Positions 1-10,094 of a stretch of 64,000 nt of DNA are shown here, piece by piece; position 1 is the first letter of the stretch; each line of letters begins with the position of its first letter. Origin of the DNA: Lindgomyces ingoldianus (Eukaryota > Ascomycota > Dothideomycetes > Pleosporales > Lindgomycetaceae); NCBI RefSeq assembly GCF_010093535.1, contig NW_022985177.1:1158210-1222209 (forward strand), read 5' to 3'. Both the position numbers and the translations under genes were made by a program. The notes beneath the pieces were generated by a model. That model did not search any database. It was not told the origin of the DNA and was given only the letters and a program-made list of their open reading frames with translations.

Positions 1-656
1 AGAAGATTTAAGGTCTACTTAGACTATAAAAACCTTACAACTTTTATAATAATAAAAGACTTGCCTACAAAACATATAAAATAAGTAATAGAATTGTAAC
101 GATCCTCATGAATCGTTCCATCTCGGATGGCCCGGAAGGCCCCTGTATCAGCCCCGACCCCGACCTGGCCCCGACCCCTGCTGTTACCCCTATTCCCTTA
201 TGTATTTAGTCGCACCTTGCCCCTGTAGCTAGCTTAGTGGTTTTCTGATATCCTTTTATACAAGGCCTATAGGTGTTAATAGCATTCCCAGGTTCTGAGT
301 CCCCACGCACTCCCATATGCCTCTGAGTGGATTCCCACCGCATTTGGACCCATTGTCTTGCCTGTGCTGTTACAAGAATTAAGCTAATATAATTTTGTTA
401 TTAAGCACATATTAAAACGCAACAACTACTAGATAGACGCTCTAAGCTAACGCCTAGATTACCTAAAAAGAAATTAGAAAGTAATAAAGAACTTTATAAT
501 CTTTAAGAAAACAGAGGATAGCCTAGTATACAATAGACTACTACTAGACAAACTACTAACAGCTCTAATAATACTGCAACAAAGATAGAAGCACCTAATA
601 AAGAAACACTATAAATCACCTGCATACAGACACCTAGAAATAGATGCCCTAGAAAG
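1..656. other. AT-rich RIP-like background around a solo LTR
   Basis: Stop-rich, AT-rich sequence on both sides of the solo LTR at 95-374 (1-94 and 380-656). It looks like a decayed transposon interior, but no domain can be read in it. Confidence 0.5.
95..374 (+). mobile_element. Solo LTR, family A
   Basis: The element starts TGTAACGATCCTCATGAATC and ends GTGCTGTTACA. It is flanked by a perfect 5-bp target duplication, agaat, at 90-94 and 375-379. The same LTR recurs at 657, 10095/11184, 29935/31100 and 48345. This copy is only lightly mutated although its surroundings are strongly AT-shifted. A solo LTR arises by recombination between the two LTRs of a full element. Confidence 0.9.
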
Positions 657-945
657 TGTAACAGCATAGGCAAGATAACAGGTCTGAATGCGGTAGGAAT
701 CCACTCAGAGGCATATGGGAGTGTGTGGGGACTTAATAACCTAGGAATCTTATTAACACCTATAGGCCTTGTACAAAGGATATTAGAAAACTACTAAGCA
801 AGCTAAGAGAAGAGGTGCGACTAAATACTTAGGGGAATAGAGGCAACTGCGGGGGACAGGGTCAAGTTATGGTCGGGGCTGATACGGGACCCTTTGGATA
901 GGTTCTAAGCGACCCGAGATGGAACGAATCATGAGAATCTGTTAC
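657..945 (-). mobile_element. LTR family A, reverse orientation
   Basis: Reverse-complement copy of the LTR at 95-374, starting tgtaacagcataggcaag and reaching gagaatctgttac. It abuts an LTR of family B whose first bases overlap its end. No target duplication is visible, so the right end is probably truncated or was used as the insertion point of family B. Confidence 0.75.
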
Positions 946-1613
946 GGTCCACGAATGGACTAGATGGAACCCTGGTGGTAGCCCCCACTACGTAAACAAA
1001 CAAGCTTGGAACCCCTATATGCTTGAATAGGAGGAGCCGGGGAACGCCACGGTACCCACCGACTCCGCCCCCCTAGAGCACAAAATGGGCGAATGCGTTG
1101 TCTAATAGGGAAACGCCTGCAGAACTATAAGGCTTAGCAAAGCTAAGCACAACAGCTAGGTAGCACAGCTGTAAGGCTTAGCGAAGGCTAAGCATAACAG
1201 CTAGACAGGACAACAGCTGCACCTAAAGAGTAGGCAAGGCTAAGGGCTACAGGAATAGTAAGCGTAGCTATATATATAAGACTATGTTTAATTAACCTTT
1301 AAAAAGTGTAATTAAAGTTTAGTTTATTTTTATATAGACTAAGTAGTATTCTAGCTTTTTAATAAGCTGCAATACTAGTTGTATATCTTGTACTATATAT
1401 ACCTCTACTTCTGTCCCTAGGACTGTTTAACCTAGCGTCTTATACTGCTGTTTAAGAGTAAACTATAATTTAGCTACTTATCTCCTATTCTTACCTAGAG
1501 TTATACTAAGGACTGTACACCTAAGACAGGCTCCCTCTAACCCTCTTTACCTAACATTAGCCTGTGTGCTTAAGGCATCCTCTAATAAGAACTCTATAAG
1601 CAAAAATTGTAAC
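940..1613 (+). mobile_element. LTR family B (5' LTR candidate)
   Basis: Runs from TGTTACGGTCCACG to AAAAATTGTAACA and matches the split copy at 11545-13761 and the reverse copy at 62499-63095. It holds an internal direct repeat of about 60 bp built on the words ggcttagc and gctaagca (about 1126-1225). The sequence after 1613 resembles the interior next to the LTR at 62499, so this was a 5' LTR rather than a solo LTR. Left boundary uncertain by a few bases. Confidence 0.65.
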
Positions 1614-1918
1614 ATTAATTACTACCCTTCTCTAATAAAGTATAAATTCTAGAAGAAGCACTACTAACTTAAAGATAATTAGCGCGCCTCTTATAAGTAT
1701 AAGTAAAAATCTATTACTAAATAAAAAAGCTCTTATAAAGTAAATAAACACTATATAGAATAAACTAAAAGAACTAAGGGCTATAAATAGTAAAATAACA
1801 GCTCTTAAGTAAGCTCTTATGTAATTAGCTTAGAACTAAAGACTTACAACTATAAGTGTATAAATCTAGACCTTATAATTTAAAGTATTAAACTTTAGAA
1901 ATACTAGTAAGTGGAAAT
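1614..1918 (+). mobile_element. Interior remnant of LTR element B
   Basis: AT-rich, without open frames. Its first 30 bases parallel the sequence inside the LTR boundary at 62498 read on the minus strand, supporting a family B interior. It is cut off by an LTR of family C at about 1919. Confidence 0.45.
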
Positions 1919-2102
1919 CGTAACAATTAGCATGCTCAAGCTACAAGCAAGAGGTGGTGTAACCCAACTAGATTAAACTAAGGAGCAGAGGAGCTGCTCT
2001 GCGAGTTTAAGATATACATGTGTGCCTCTTGCCAAGGCGCTACTCGTTGCGCAAGCGAGGGAGCTGAGCCGCAGAGCATGTGACGCAGTACGCGCCGTCA
2101 CA
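1919..2102 (+). mobile_element. LTR family C (solo-type)
   Basis: Member of a 184-bp LTR family sharing the core GCATGCTCAAGCTACAAGC and ending GCCGTCACA. Other copies: 12842, 15593, 17602 and 32135 (minus). The first bases are mutated (cgtaac) and no target duplication can be read, unlike the copies at 12842, 15593 and 32135. Confidence 0.75.
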
Positions 2103-2804
2103 TATATACTTCTTTATAACATATGCTTCTTGTATGTTAATAGCTAGTTTAGTGTCTTTAGCATTGTAGTAAGCTAAATAAGGGACGTAAAGTTTGTTAG
2201 CAACCTCCTTACAAATGGCTGTAAGTTTTTCAGAACATTCAACGCACAGATGTTGGCTTGTGGACGCGGAACAGGAGATGCTAAGCACAGGCCATGATAT
2301 GATCTAATCTAATCTGATCTGGACAAGTTCTCCACTGTACCTATCGTGATCCAGCAACAGGCCGGCCACCTCTCGTTCTTGTTTAATTCTAAGGTGAATT
2401 AAATAGAATGGGTTTCTTCTTTCTCAACTGCAGCCACCTTGTGGGGCAACACAAAACGTGCTGTTACCAGGTCCCGGGTTATGCGAGGAATTATCGAGAG
2501 GCGTCCCAGCCCGTATAACACTTATCCGCCTTCACCTTACGAGCTTAGGAGAGCATTAATCGTAGTTTCAGCTATATTTGCTAGCCTAACACAGTCGCTC
2601 ACGTGTACAGATAATTTTGCAGAGGGAGGCACTGACGATCTTTCACACACTCCATCCTTCCTTCCACCCACCACAAAACCGACGATCACCTATCGAGTCA
2701 CTCCTCCAGTGATTCAACAACTCCACCCTCCTGCCAACCATCCCATCTTCCACGCATCTACGGATCCGTAGGCGAACCCTGATCCATCTCACACCAAATT
2801 GACA
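2103..2804. other. Intergenic, start of non-RIPed island
   Basis: Base composition changes from AT-rich to mixed at about 2200. A minus-strand open frame around 2103-2288 has a C-x-x-C pair but no ATG start and no family I recognise. The last 150 bases are C/T-rich, as in fungal promoters, and lead to the ATG at 2805. Confidence 0.4.
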
Positions 2805-3215
2805 ATGCGCGCCCTCCTTCCCCTCGCCCTCTGCGTCCTCACAGCCGCGTACGGGCTTCAAGACGACTCCTCGCCATCCACGCCCACCGAGAGCGTAGCC
2901 CCCATATTGACCTTCGATACCAAGAGCGGGGTGTACGTGCTTCCGAGCACCGTTGTCACAACACCGACAGAGTCGGCTGGAAGTAGCTCGGCGGTGGTTA
3001 CGGGCGCGCCGGCCGCAAGCGCGAGTTCGAGTTCGAGTCCAAGTGCCAGCGGTGGGGCTGGTGGGACAAACGGTGTGACCCTCCCGGCGAGTGGGTCAGG
3101 GAGTCCGAGCCCGAGTTCGACGGTTGGGACGGGGGCTGGTAGTGGGATGGGAGTGCATGAGGGTTTGATTGGGGCTGTGGTGGGCGCTGTTGGTTTAGCC
3201 CAGGTTGTGTTATAG
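2805..3215 (+). CDS. Small Ser/Thr/Ala-rich secreted, probably GPI-anchored protein
   Basis: 136 residues from the ATG at 2805, which sits in a good context (gacaATGcg). Residues 1-20 form a signal peptide (MRALLPLALCVLTAAYG). The middle (about 21-110) is low complexity, rich in Ser, Thr, Ala, Gly and Pro, as in heavily O-glycosylated wall proteins. The end is a hydrophobic tail (EGLIGAVVGAVGLAQVVL) after a Gly/Ser stretch, which fits a GPI-anchor signal. No cysteines and no enzymatic domain. No intron is needed. The role at the cell wall or surface is inferred from architecture only. Confidence 0.65.
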   Translation: MRALLPLALCVLTAAYGLQDDSSPSTPTESVAPILTFDTKSGVYVLPSTVVTTPTESAGSSSAVVTGAPAASASSSSSPSASGGAGGTNGVTLPASGSGSPSPSSTVGTGAGSGMGVHEGLIGAVVGAVGLAQVVL

Positions 3216-3371
3216 ATGTTGTAGTGATGACAGAATGATAGTGTAAGACCGGATAGGGAAAGAGGGCGAGTGGGAGAAGCAGGGAACAAGACAGCAAGGG
3301 AGACCTGGATTCAATCGCATTAGATGAAGTTCCGGGTAGTGGTACTCGTGACAACTTGGAGAAAATCCGGT

Positions 3372-3571
3372 ATAAGACATTGTAAATAGTGCTATAAGGC
3401 AGAAGATAACTAACCTATGTGTAAGAAAAAGGTAGATGTAGTACTAGAATAGTATACAATGCAATATTATACCTTATAGGACTAAATAGTGCTAATATAG
3501 GCTAGAATAGGGTGCAGTTTTGGTGCGGAGTGGCCAACTCGCCTGTCTGGCCAACTCGCCCGTAAGGTACG
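3372..3571. mobile_element. Pogo-type remnant with a doubled TIR motif
   Basis: An AT-rich stretch ending in tggccaactcgcc, repeated twice (about 3528-3561), then GTAAGGTACGTTA. The end matches the right terminus (…GTACGT + TA) of the pogo-type elements elsewhere in the window. The repeated word mixes the TIR of the 'gagttgctcacacacc' family with that of the 'ggttggccggcc' family. No left terminus found. Confidence 0.5.
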
Positions 3572-3601
3572 TTACACACTCGCGTTTATTTTTCACACTT
3601 T

Positions 3602-3866
3602 TTAGTATTTTTTGTAGCATTCAAATTTTAGGCTGTTCGTAAAAGTGAGTTTAGTAGGCCGTCTTGGCTGATTTGATGCCGTTGGGCTTTCGTCACAGCA
3701 TGGGAGCATCACCGCTGCAGCGTGAGCATTCAATAAATCGAGAGGCGTCTTACCTGGGCATAAATTCTCTCTCTCAGCTTCATTGCTGACACATGCATGA
3801 CCCGAAAAACTCAACAACACGAGCACGCTTCCAATCGTCGTGAGAAATGGTAACGCCTGCCTTCAT
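3602..3866 (-). pseudogene. Possible broken small secreted protein gene
   Basis: On the minus strand an open frame reads a hydrophobic leader (LPFLTTIGSVLVLLSFSG) followed by a Cys-containing tail ending FECYKKY and a stop at 3602. The only suitable ATG (3864-3866) lies one frame away, just upstream of the leader, so a single-base shift would separate start and leader. A possible GTAAG donor lies within the frame. I recognise no family. It may be a decayed effector-like gene or chance. Confidence 0.3.
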
Positions 3867-4240
3867 GGCCAAGGGCAAGCAATTCGTATTTGATCGCATT
3901 CGCACTAGCCTACCAGCTTCGTGGTCTCAATGTTCATTACTGAAAGGCTGACGAGGCTCCAGCTCGTGTTAGTGAGTTGAGGAAAAGTTGAATAAGCAAC
4001 ACCACACCGTCCCCGCGAAGAACTGCTTGGTGACACTGCTGCGTAGCGACGCACGTGTTAGATCCGTTATCCAAATATGGAAGTCCACGAACGAAAGTGC
4101 AGAGATGTAGACATTAACAAAAACCTGATCCGGAAGTAAGAGAGTTCTCTCCATGTACATGTCCTTGAACGCATCCGACTGATCTTCTCGGCGCTCTTCT
4201 GGTACGGTCGGAATAGCAGTACTTTCGCATTCAAGATGAG

Positions 4241-4247
4241 TATAAAA
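4241..4247 (+). promoter_or_regulatory. TATA box of the six-cysteine secreted protein gene
   Basis: TATAAAA lies 93-99 bases upstream of the ATG at 4340 and is followed by a C/T-rich stretch (4252-4300), the usual arrangement at fungal transcription starts. Confidence 0.55.
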
Positions 4248-4339
4248 CCATACCCTCTCTGCAAGACCAATTCGTTTCATCTCCTCTTTCAACAACAGTA
4301 TCAATTCAAAGACTTGCCCCTTCAGTTCTCACACCGACA

Positions 4340-4899
4340 ATGAAGTTCGCTTCCTTCGCAGGCTTCTCTGCCCTCTTTATTTCTTCACTCGCTCTTCAGC
4401 AAGCCCCCTCTTTTGAAGGCAACTCCACCATTGTGGTGGTCGACAATGCCCCAGCTGCCCCTTCCGCTAAGGCGTTCACCAAGCGCGCACCACCCGAAAC
4501 TATGATTCTTGCCAACTGCGACCCCTCCAGTTCCTTTGGGTCTTACATGTTCTACTACAACGCAGGACATAATGCTCAAGGTGCTCCAGACGCTCAATGT
4601 ATCGTCAAGCAGAACAGCTTCGTCACTTGGGAAGGACGAACTATCAGTTGCACATTCCCCGCGAGCGGAGTCACCTTCACTAGCAACATCGTTGCTGGTG
4701 CTCAAGGTCAGGCCGATTACTCCATCGTCGGCACGGCGTTCAACGATTTCCATGGATTCACTTGTCGCAAGGATGACAAGCACGTTATGTGGTCCGGGAC
4801 TGGCTTCTCGTGCAAGACTATCTACTACTGCCAGCCTGTGAGTATACTCCCAGAAGAAATGCCCGTATTGTACGATGCTAATGTTTCTACGAGCAGTAA
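4340..4899 (+). CDS. Six-cysteine small secreted protein (effector candidate)
   Basis: Two exons, 4340-4837 and 4897-4899. The 59-nt intron starts GTGAGT, has a GCTAATG branch site and ends AG; splicing joins the last sense codon directly to TAA, giving 166 residues ending YYCQP. Residues 1-18 are a signal peptide; a Lys-Arg pair at 48-49 would be a Kex2 cleavage site releasing a mature domain from residue 50. That domain holds six cysteines (60, 87, 104, 142, 158, 164), an even number suited to three disulfides. No known domain recognised. Features match secreted effector-like or antimicrobial-like fungal proteins, but function is unknown. Without splicing the frame runs 22 codons further, which is less likely given the intron signals. 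Confidence 0.75.
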
Positions 4900-5018
4900 G
4901 CAATAGGTGATGTGGGGACACTTCGGTCTTGCCTTGGTAGTCGGGAAAGAGGTGATTTTGGCTGGAAAAAAAAATGAATGGACATCCACTCGCTTGTCAT
5001 TGATAGTTTCAGTTTTGG

Positions 5019-5024
5019 AATAAA
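5019..5024 (+). promoter_or_regulatory. Polyadenylation signal
   Basis: AATAAA about 120 bases after the stop of the six-cysteine protein gene. Confidence 0.4.
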
Positions 5025-7805
5025 AGAGTAAATCGTCTGCGCAGACATAAAAGAGTTACATAATCCATTGCCGCTCGTGGCTTGATCATATGCACTATTC
5101 TCCTGCGCCTTTGAGTCCGCCTACAGCCGGCCACATCGAGTTAAAAAAAAAGATTATATTCCAAACCTGACACGTGACACCTACTGAGTTTAGTTTCGGG
5201 ACGTTCTCGCAATTGAGAGGCTCGTTGACCTAGCGTCGGCATGGAGCGTCGTCGGGAAATCTCTGCTAGTTTCCAGCTTTAAGTCAATTCGAACACTGGA
5301 TGTCGCAATGGGGGATCCATTCAAGTGGCATGTTACTTGTTTGTCAGAATTGCCAGAATCGCACGTTAGTGACGTTGCGCGAAACCGTTGACGCTGTTGA
5401 GGGGGCGGGGGACAGGCATGCTCAAAGGAAGCACGGAAGAACCTCGGGAACGCCAGGATCTAGGTAGGCCACCTGACTCATCGTATCGCACTCAGGGGAA
5501 AGAGGAAAGCATTTTTGAGGCCTTCGTTCCTACGACTGCTTCCACCCATCAACAGCCCAATTTAAACTGCATTATCTTACTGAGGGTCCGCGGAAAAATG
5601 AGAATCAAACGTCGTGTAATGCAGAGCCAGGCGTAATTGTCCATAGGTACTTGATACGAACAATCTAACGCCGAGCCAGACGTCAGAACCTCTCCCTCTT
5701 CACACCTTGATCTATTGCTTACACAAGAGCAGTGGTTTCGCCCAAACGCCTAGCTACCTCCCTGTTTGAAGAAGATCCGTTCCCCGTTCTCATTGCCGCC
5801 GACGCAGGTCTTTGTGGAAGCCCGTCTGCCAAGGCGCATTTCTCTCACTAAGTATGATGGGTATGCCTTACCGTAAAGCCTTGCAAAGTCTAGAATGTCG
5901 CGGCTAAGACCAAAGGCCAGCGTGGTTTACAGCCTGCCCCGGCTTCATACGGATGTTGCCAGGAGTGGCGTCTTAGAGCCCCTCGAAGATCGCGAATCTT
6001 TGTTTGCCCCTGGGAGGGACCCTTCTCAGACTTCGGAGCGCTTAAGGATATCCAACTAAACCCGAATCTGCGTTGATTTAGTGCATGAACCACCGGTATT
6101 GCTCGAATCTTAGCCGCCTCTGTGAGACCTCAACCGATCCACCTGTTGGTGAATCCCATGATTGCTCTCATGGGTAAGCGGCGGCCCGGCGCTGGGGGTT
6201 TTCCCAAGACAGAGCCAACGAACGTAGAAAAGTTACCCCGATGGACCAAAATGGGTCCTAGGGAGCCCACGTCATGACCTGACCTTGTGTGTTAGCCTCC
6301 ACCGCAACCGGGACACCTCTTCGATCTCGTCTCACTGGATGCTTGGTATCTCAACGCATTAACAAACCCCAAGTACGTTTTGTGGAGAGCAAGCCAACCC
6401 ATCACGGTCGCTCGGACGGATTCTCTGCAGTATTCAGAAACACAGGCTCCGCGAGCAAACAAGACCACAGCCTTTGAGCCCTTACCGAAAACCTGTATAA
6501 AATACCAAAGCTCGGTAGAGTGGGTCGGCGGCGAGTGCCTATAGCGTTAGAAATGCTTCCTCTTTTCGATACTCGTGGACGTTATGGGACGACCGCGAAT
6601 TGAATCTAATCGAGAAAATCACCACGAGACAGGACTCTGCATTGCGCCGGCCTTCGTATTTTTAGATGCTTAGATGCATTGGATAACCGCCTCAACGGTA
6701 ATGGGCCGGGAGGATGAGGTTCATTATTTGCCACTGTCCGCGTTTTGATTCGCAAACCCTGTAGCACATCTGCACGCTTCGGCCTGCAAGTAATTTCTTA
6801 CTGAGTGAGTAGCTCCCGATCGAAGTTGAGTGTGGAAGGGACAAGCCCGCTCTGCCCTTCTTCACGCTCTAATACGGCCTCCGCTCTGGAATGATAATTT
6901 CGAAAGGTATTTTTGAACGGGGATGATCACAAGTTACTTGGTACGATACTGCCAAACACAATAATTCGCGTTCCAAAGACCCGCAGAATTGGTGGATTGT
7001 AAAATAATCCTGTGATCACTGGACCTAATGGCGCGAGCAATTCTCTTCCAATGGAAGAGTGCAGATGTCCCCGCGGTCTCAACCCCTCCACAGCCTTTCG
7101 TGCAAGTCCATTACTGGAGCTGCTAATATTGCAATCCTTAGATCCCTTAAACCGAATCCAACGTACTAGACACCACGCTAGCCCACGATTAGGACGCAAC
7201 AACCCATTGCACAACATTTGAACTGAGCTCAGTTGCTTCAGACTGCCTTACAGAATGCACGTGACGGGGATGCCCCTCGATAGATTTCCGCTGCTAGCAC
7301 TAACGCTCAGATATCGCGGATCAAATTCGCCAGATCTTGTTTCAAACATCTCGGGACGTGCTTATCCGTTGCAGCGCCTGGCTTTGCAAGATCCCGGCGC
7401 GTATGTTTGCAGTGCCGAGACCCAGTCGTTTGTGTGGCGCAGCCACTTTCCGGCGCCAAGAGGCGCCTAAGGAAACCTTCGAACAACGCAACGAATCTAT
7501 TATTGTGACCAATGCTATTCTTATGGAAAAGCTCTGTCGGTTATCTAATGTGAGAGGACGTGCCTTATTCATGGTCATAGATTGAATCCATCCGATCACC
7601 TCCCCAGATCTCTAGATCTTCCGCCCGCCCACAACCTCGACCATATCCGCTTTTAAGTGTGCTCACCCTCCGATCTCTCAATAATACTTTGGCTCCAACT
7701 CATTTTTGTTGCCCTCTGTCCGTTTTTAGTCTTCTTTCAATTCTGAGTTCTCTTTCTAAGGTTAATTGTGGCCTCACCGATCAATCCACCTTCCTACGCA
7801 TCTAA
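5025..7805. other. Gene-poor non-RIPed interval
   Basis: Balanced base composition without the stop-saturated look of the RIPed blocks. Open frames of 60-96 codons occur on both strands, but none shows a recognisable motif, splice-linked continuation or credible start. I see no gene, RNA gene or repeat here. The last 150 bases (7650-7800) are C/T-rich and may be the promoter of the gene at 7806. Confidence 0.5.
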
Positions 7806-8171
7806 ATGGCAAACAATTCATGCACAATTCACGGCCCGCCACCCCAGCCCCCAACACTCAGCCCATCCTGCGCAGTACCTATAGGGGGCGACAATTCCAC
7901 TATCCTCGATTCATGCTGCAACGGTGAAGTCAATAGCATTATCTCTTATGGCACACCTGGGAAGTCGACATGCTACCAATACTGCAACACGACGGCCATC
8001 GACACTGTTGAAAGTTGCTTGTATTCCAAGCTACACTGGAGTCCGGAACATCCAACCTTCCTTTGCTTCAATGCTAGCACATCTACGTCGTCACACACAC
8101 GCATAAGCAAGACACTGTGGGTGGTGGTTATATGGGTCGGTGTTGTGAGCCAAGTCATCCATCTGGTATAA
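7806..8171 (+). CDS. Eight-cysteine small protein with C-terminal hydrophobic segment
   Basis: 121 residues from an ATG. Cysteines at 6, 22, 37, 38, 56, 60, 71 and 87, including a CC pair and a C-Y-Q-Y-C motif, a spacing I associate with small conserved hypothetical proteins of filamentous ascomycetes. Potential N-glycosylation sites are NST (30), NTT (61) and NAS (89). Residues 104-121 (TLWVVVIWVGVVSQVIHLV) form a terminal hydrophobic helix, either a tail anchor or a GPI signal. No N-terminal signal peptide is visible, so an upstream exon may be missing. Function unknown. Confidence 0.6.
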   Translation: MANNSCTIHGPPPQPPTLSPSCAVPIGGDNSTILDSCCNGEVNSIISYGTPGKSTCYQYCNTTAIDTVESCLYSKLHWSPEHPTFLCFNASTSTSSHTRISKTLWVVVIWVGVVSQVIHLV

Positions 8172-8469
8172 GTAACCCAACAGGGTTTCGAAGATATTTG
8201 GCACTCGCGAAGGCACTCCTGGTTGCTCCTTGAGCTGCATGTTGTCGTGGTCAATGAACATCGAGGATGACCGTGGCGCTGGACACCACAGGAGCAGATT
8301 GGATAGTCCCATATGGACCGCAGCTCCTTATGATGATCAATGACCCACGACTTCCCATATTTCATGTACTGTTATACCCTTTATCTTGTAATCTTTATCT
8401 TTTTGGGAGGCTTTGAATTTATCACGCTTTTTCTGAACGACAAGGCCGTCCATTTTAAGTCTGCACTCC

Positions 8470-9840
8470 CTATTCTCCGTCCTTTACTTTCCACCCCTTA
8501 CTTCCAACAGTTGGTGTGGCATAGAACAGGTCTCCTGGATCATACTTCCTTTTGATCTTCAGCAACCTCGTGTAATGGCTACCATAAAAACCGTCCTGCC
8601 AATTTGGCTCCGTGATTTGAGCCTCATTCGGATACGAGCCTCCGCCTTCACCTGCTGGCGCAACTTCACGCCACGGCGGAAGGATATTATTCGTTAGCTC
8701 ATCCGATGCGATCTTCATCTCCGCTGCGGTGATATTTCCCACCCGCGAACCTGGCTGACGAGGTGATGAGAAAGCACACGGCCTTCCGCCACCCTGGATT
8801 CACCGCATCAGCATTAGCGCGGTTTCGAGGAGCTTGATGGTCACGCCCAAATGACGCTCCACCTCCACATGAGTCTTCATGACGTTGAATGTTGCGTTGG
8901 ATCTCGTGAGATCCATGAAGCTACGCCGTGATAGTAGTCGGTTACCTAGGAGGGAATGCGCTTTCCTAACAGGGAAGAGGTGGGAGCCCCATGCATCCAT
9001 ATACCCCGGAAAGAAGTATGCCGTATTTTGTTCCATCTTCAACAGAACTGCCGGTTCCTTGAGCCTATTCATCCATGGCTTTGTAATCTTGTTAAGGGAC
9101 TCGATGGTATGATTTGGAGCAAAGAGGCCATTGATTCTGAGAGTAAGCTGGCCTCCGCTGTTGAGGGCAAAGAAAAACGAGTAGAAGCCAGCATTAGTGT
9201 ACATGATGGAGCTCTCGAAGTATTTCCTCACTCCTAGCCAGAATATTTCCCTACTCGCAGTGGCAAATGTCGTGTTTCCAAGGCGAAGTTTGATAGAGTC
9301 ACTGGCATATTCGGGCGCACTCGAATTATGGGAGAGGATACTGCGCTGTACATACCGCTACCACCTCCGTGGAGAGTCCAGAAGAGGTCAGGATATGAGG
9401 TTTCCGACGCAGTAACGAAATGACCATCCGCAGTGACGACTTTGAAGGTCAGTGCATGGTGGCAGCCATCCCGTAGTAGCCGGATAACGGAGTGTGGCCT
9501 CCTCCTTGAAGATGGCATCCTACGTACCTGACGCTCTACATATCTATTAATGGCTGCGCTATTGCAAAATAAATTTGGTGTCTTACAGGAGAAATTCCAC
9601 TTGTGAAATGACACCATGTGGCTCAGCTGCCTCATATAACTCACTCACCGTAACACCTGCACCGCGTTTCATTGCTTCCCCAAGTAGTTTCCAGTTTTAA
9701 ATTCCCGGAAGAATTCGATATCCTTTACGTTGTGCATCCATACGCTCCATGCCATGCACCCGCTCCCGACGACTTACCAAGGTAGCAATGGCCTATATTC
9801 TTGATGGCAAGACGAATAATTGTGTTCCGGGCGAAATTTA
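8470..9840 (-). pseudogene. Decayed FAD-linked oxidoreductase (BBE-like, VAO/PCMH fold)
   Basis: Three minus-strand segments align in order with one berberine-bridge-type flavoenzyme. About 9730-9840 reads [14 protein letters not shown], the FAD-binding loop with the family's conserved His. 9644-9234 carries VVTADGHFVTASE and PDLFWTLHGGGSGMYSAV, the end of the FAD domain. 9231-8800 is the substrate domain, and 8742-8470 the C-terminal BBE segment (NWQDGFYGSHYTRLLKIKRK, then YDPGDLFY). The segments lie in different frames with internal stops (TGA at 8800-8802 and a double shift at 8743-8799). The usual terminal DGRLC motif is lost. No single set of short introns restores the frame, so I call it a pseudogene. 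Such enzymes oxidise alcohols, amines or sugars and are often secreted or in secondary-metabolite pathways. Confidence 0.8.
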
Positions 9841-10094
9841 GTGCCAGTTGGATTCAGGGCTTGCAACGGGCCGTACTACGGTCTGTACAAAGTGAGCCGT
9901 AACGGTCACGTGATCCGTACAAACGTATTGAGTTCGTGGGCTGTACTTTACATTTAATGATGCTCTAAGTACAGTACGTAGTACAGACTGTATTACTCTT
10001 TTACAAAGTTTATTAGCAGAGCTTGCTCTGCTTATTATATTCAGGTTTGCGGAATAAAAAGTTGAGCAGAATCTCCTCTTTTAGACGCGCTAGT
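9841..10094. other. Transition from gene island to RIPed block
   Basis: Composition falls to AT-rich at about 9985. The last 90 bases (gaataaaaagttgagcag to the LTR) recur in mutated form at 15115-15160, so this is already transposon-derived. Confidence 0.45.

Noticed and set aside
2439..2771. 110-codon plus-strand frame
   Set aside because: Has no ATG at its start, contains promoter-like sequence of the gene at 2805, and matches nothing known to me.
2858..3354. Minus-strand frames opposite the Ser/Thr-rich protein
   Set aside because: Shadow frames of a GC-rich, low-complexity gene; the plus strand has signal peptide and tail features.
5025..7805. rRNA or tRNA genes in the gene-poor interval
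   Set aside because: No conserved rRNA segments or cloverleaf with A/B boxes could be recognised by eye.
8879..9415. Plus-strand frames across the FAD oxidoreductase remnant
   Set aside because: The minus strand carries recognisable flavoenzyme motifs; plus-strand frames have none.
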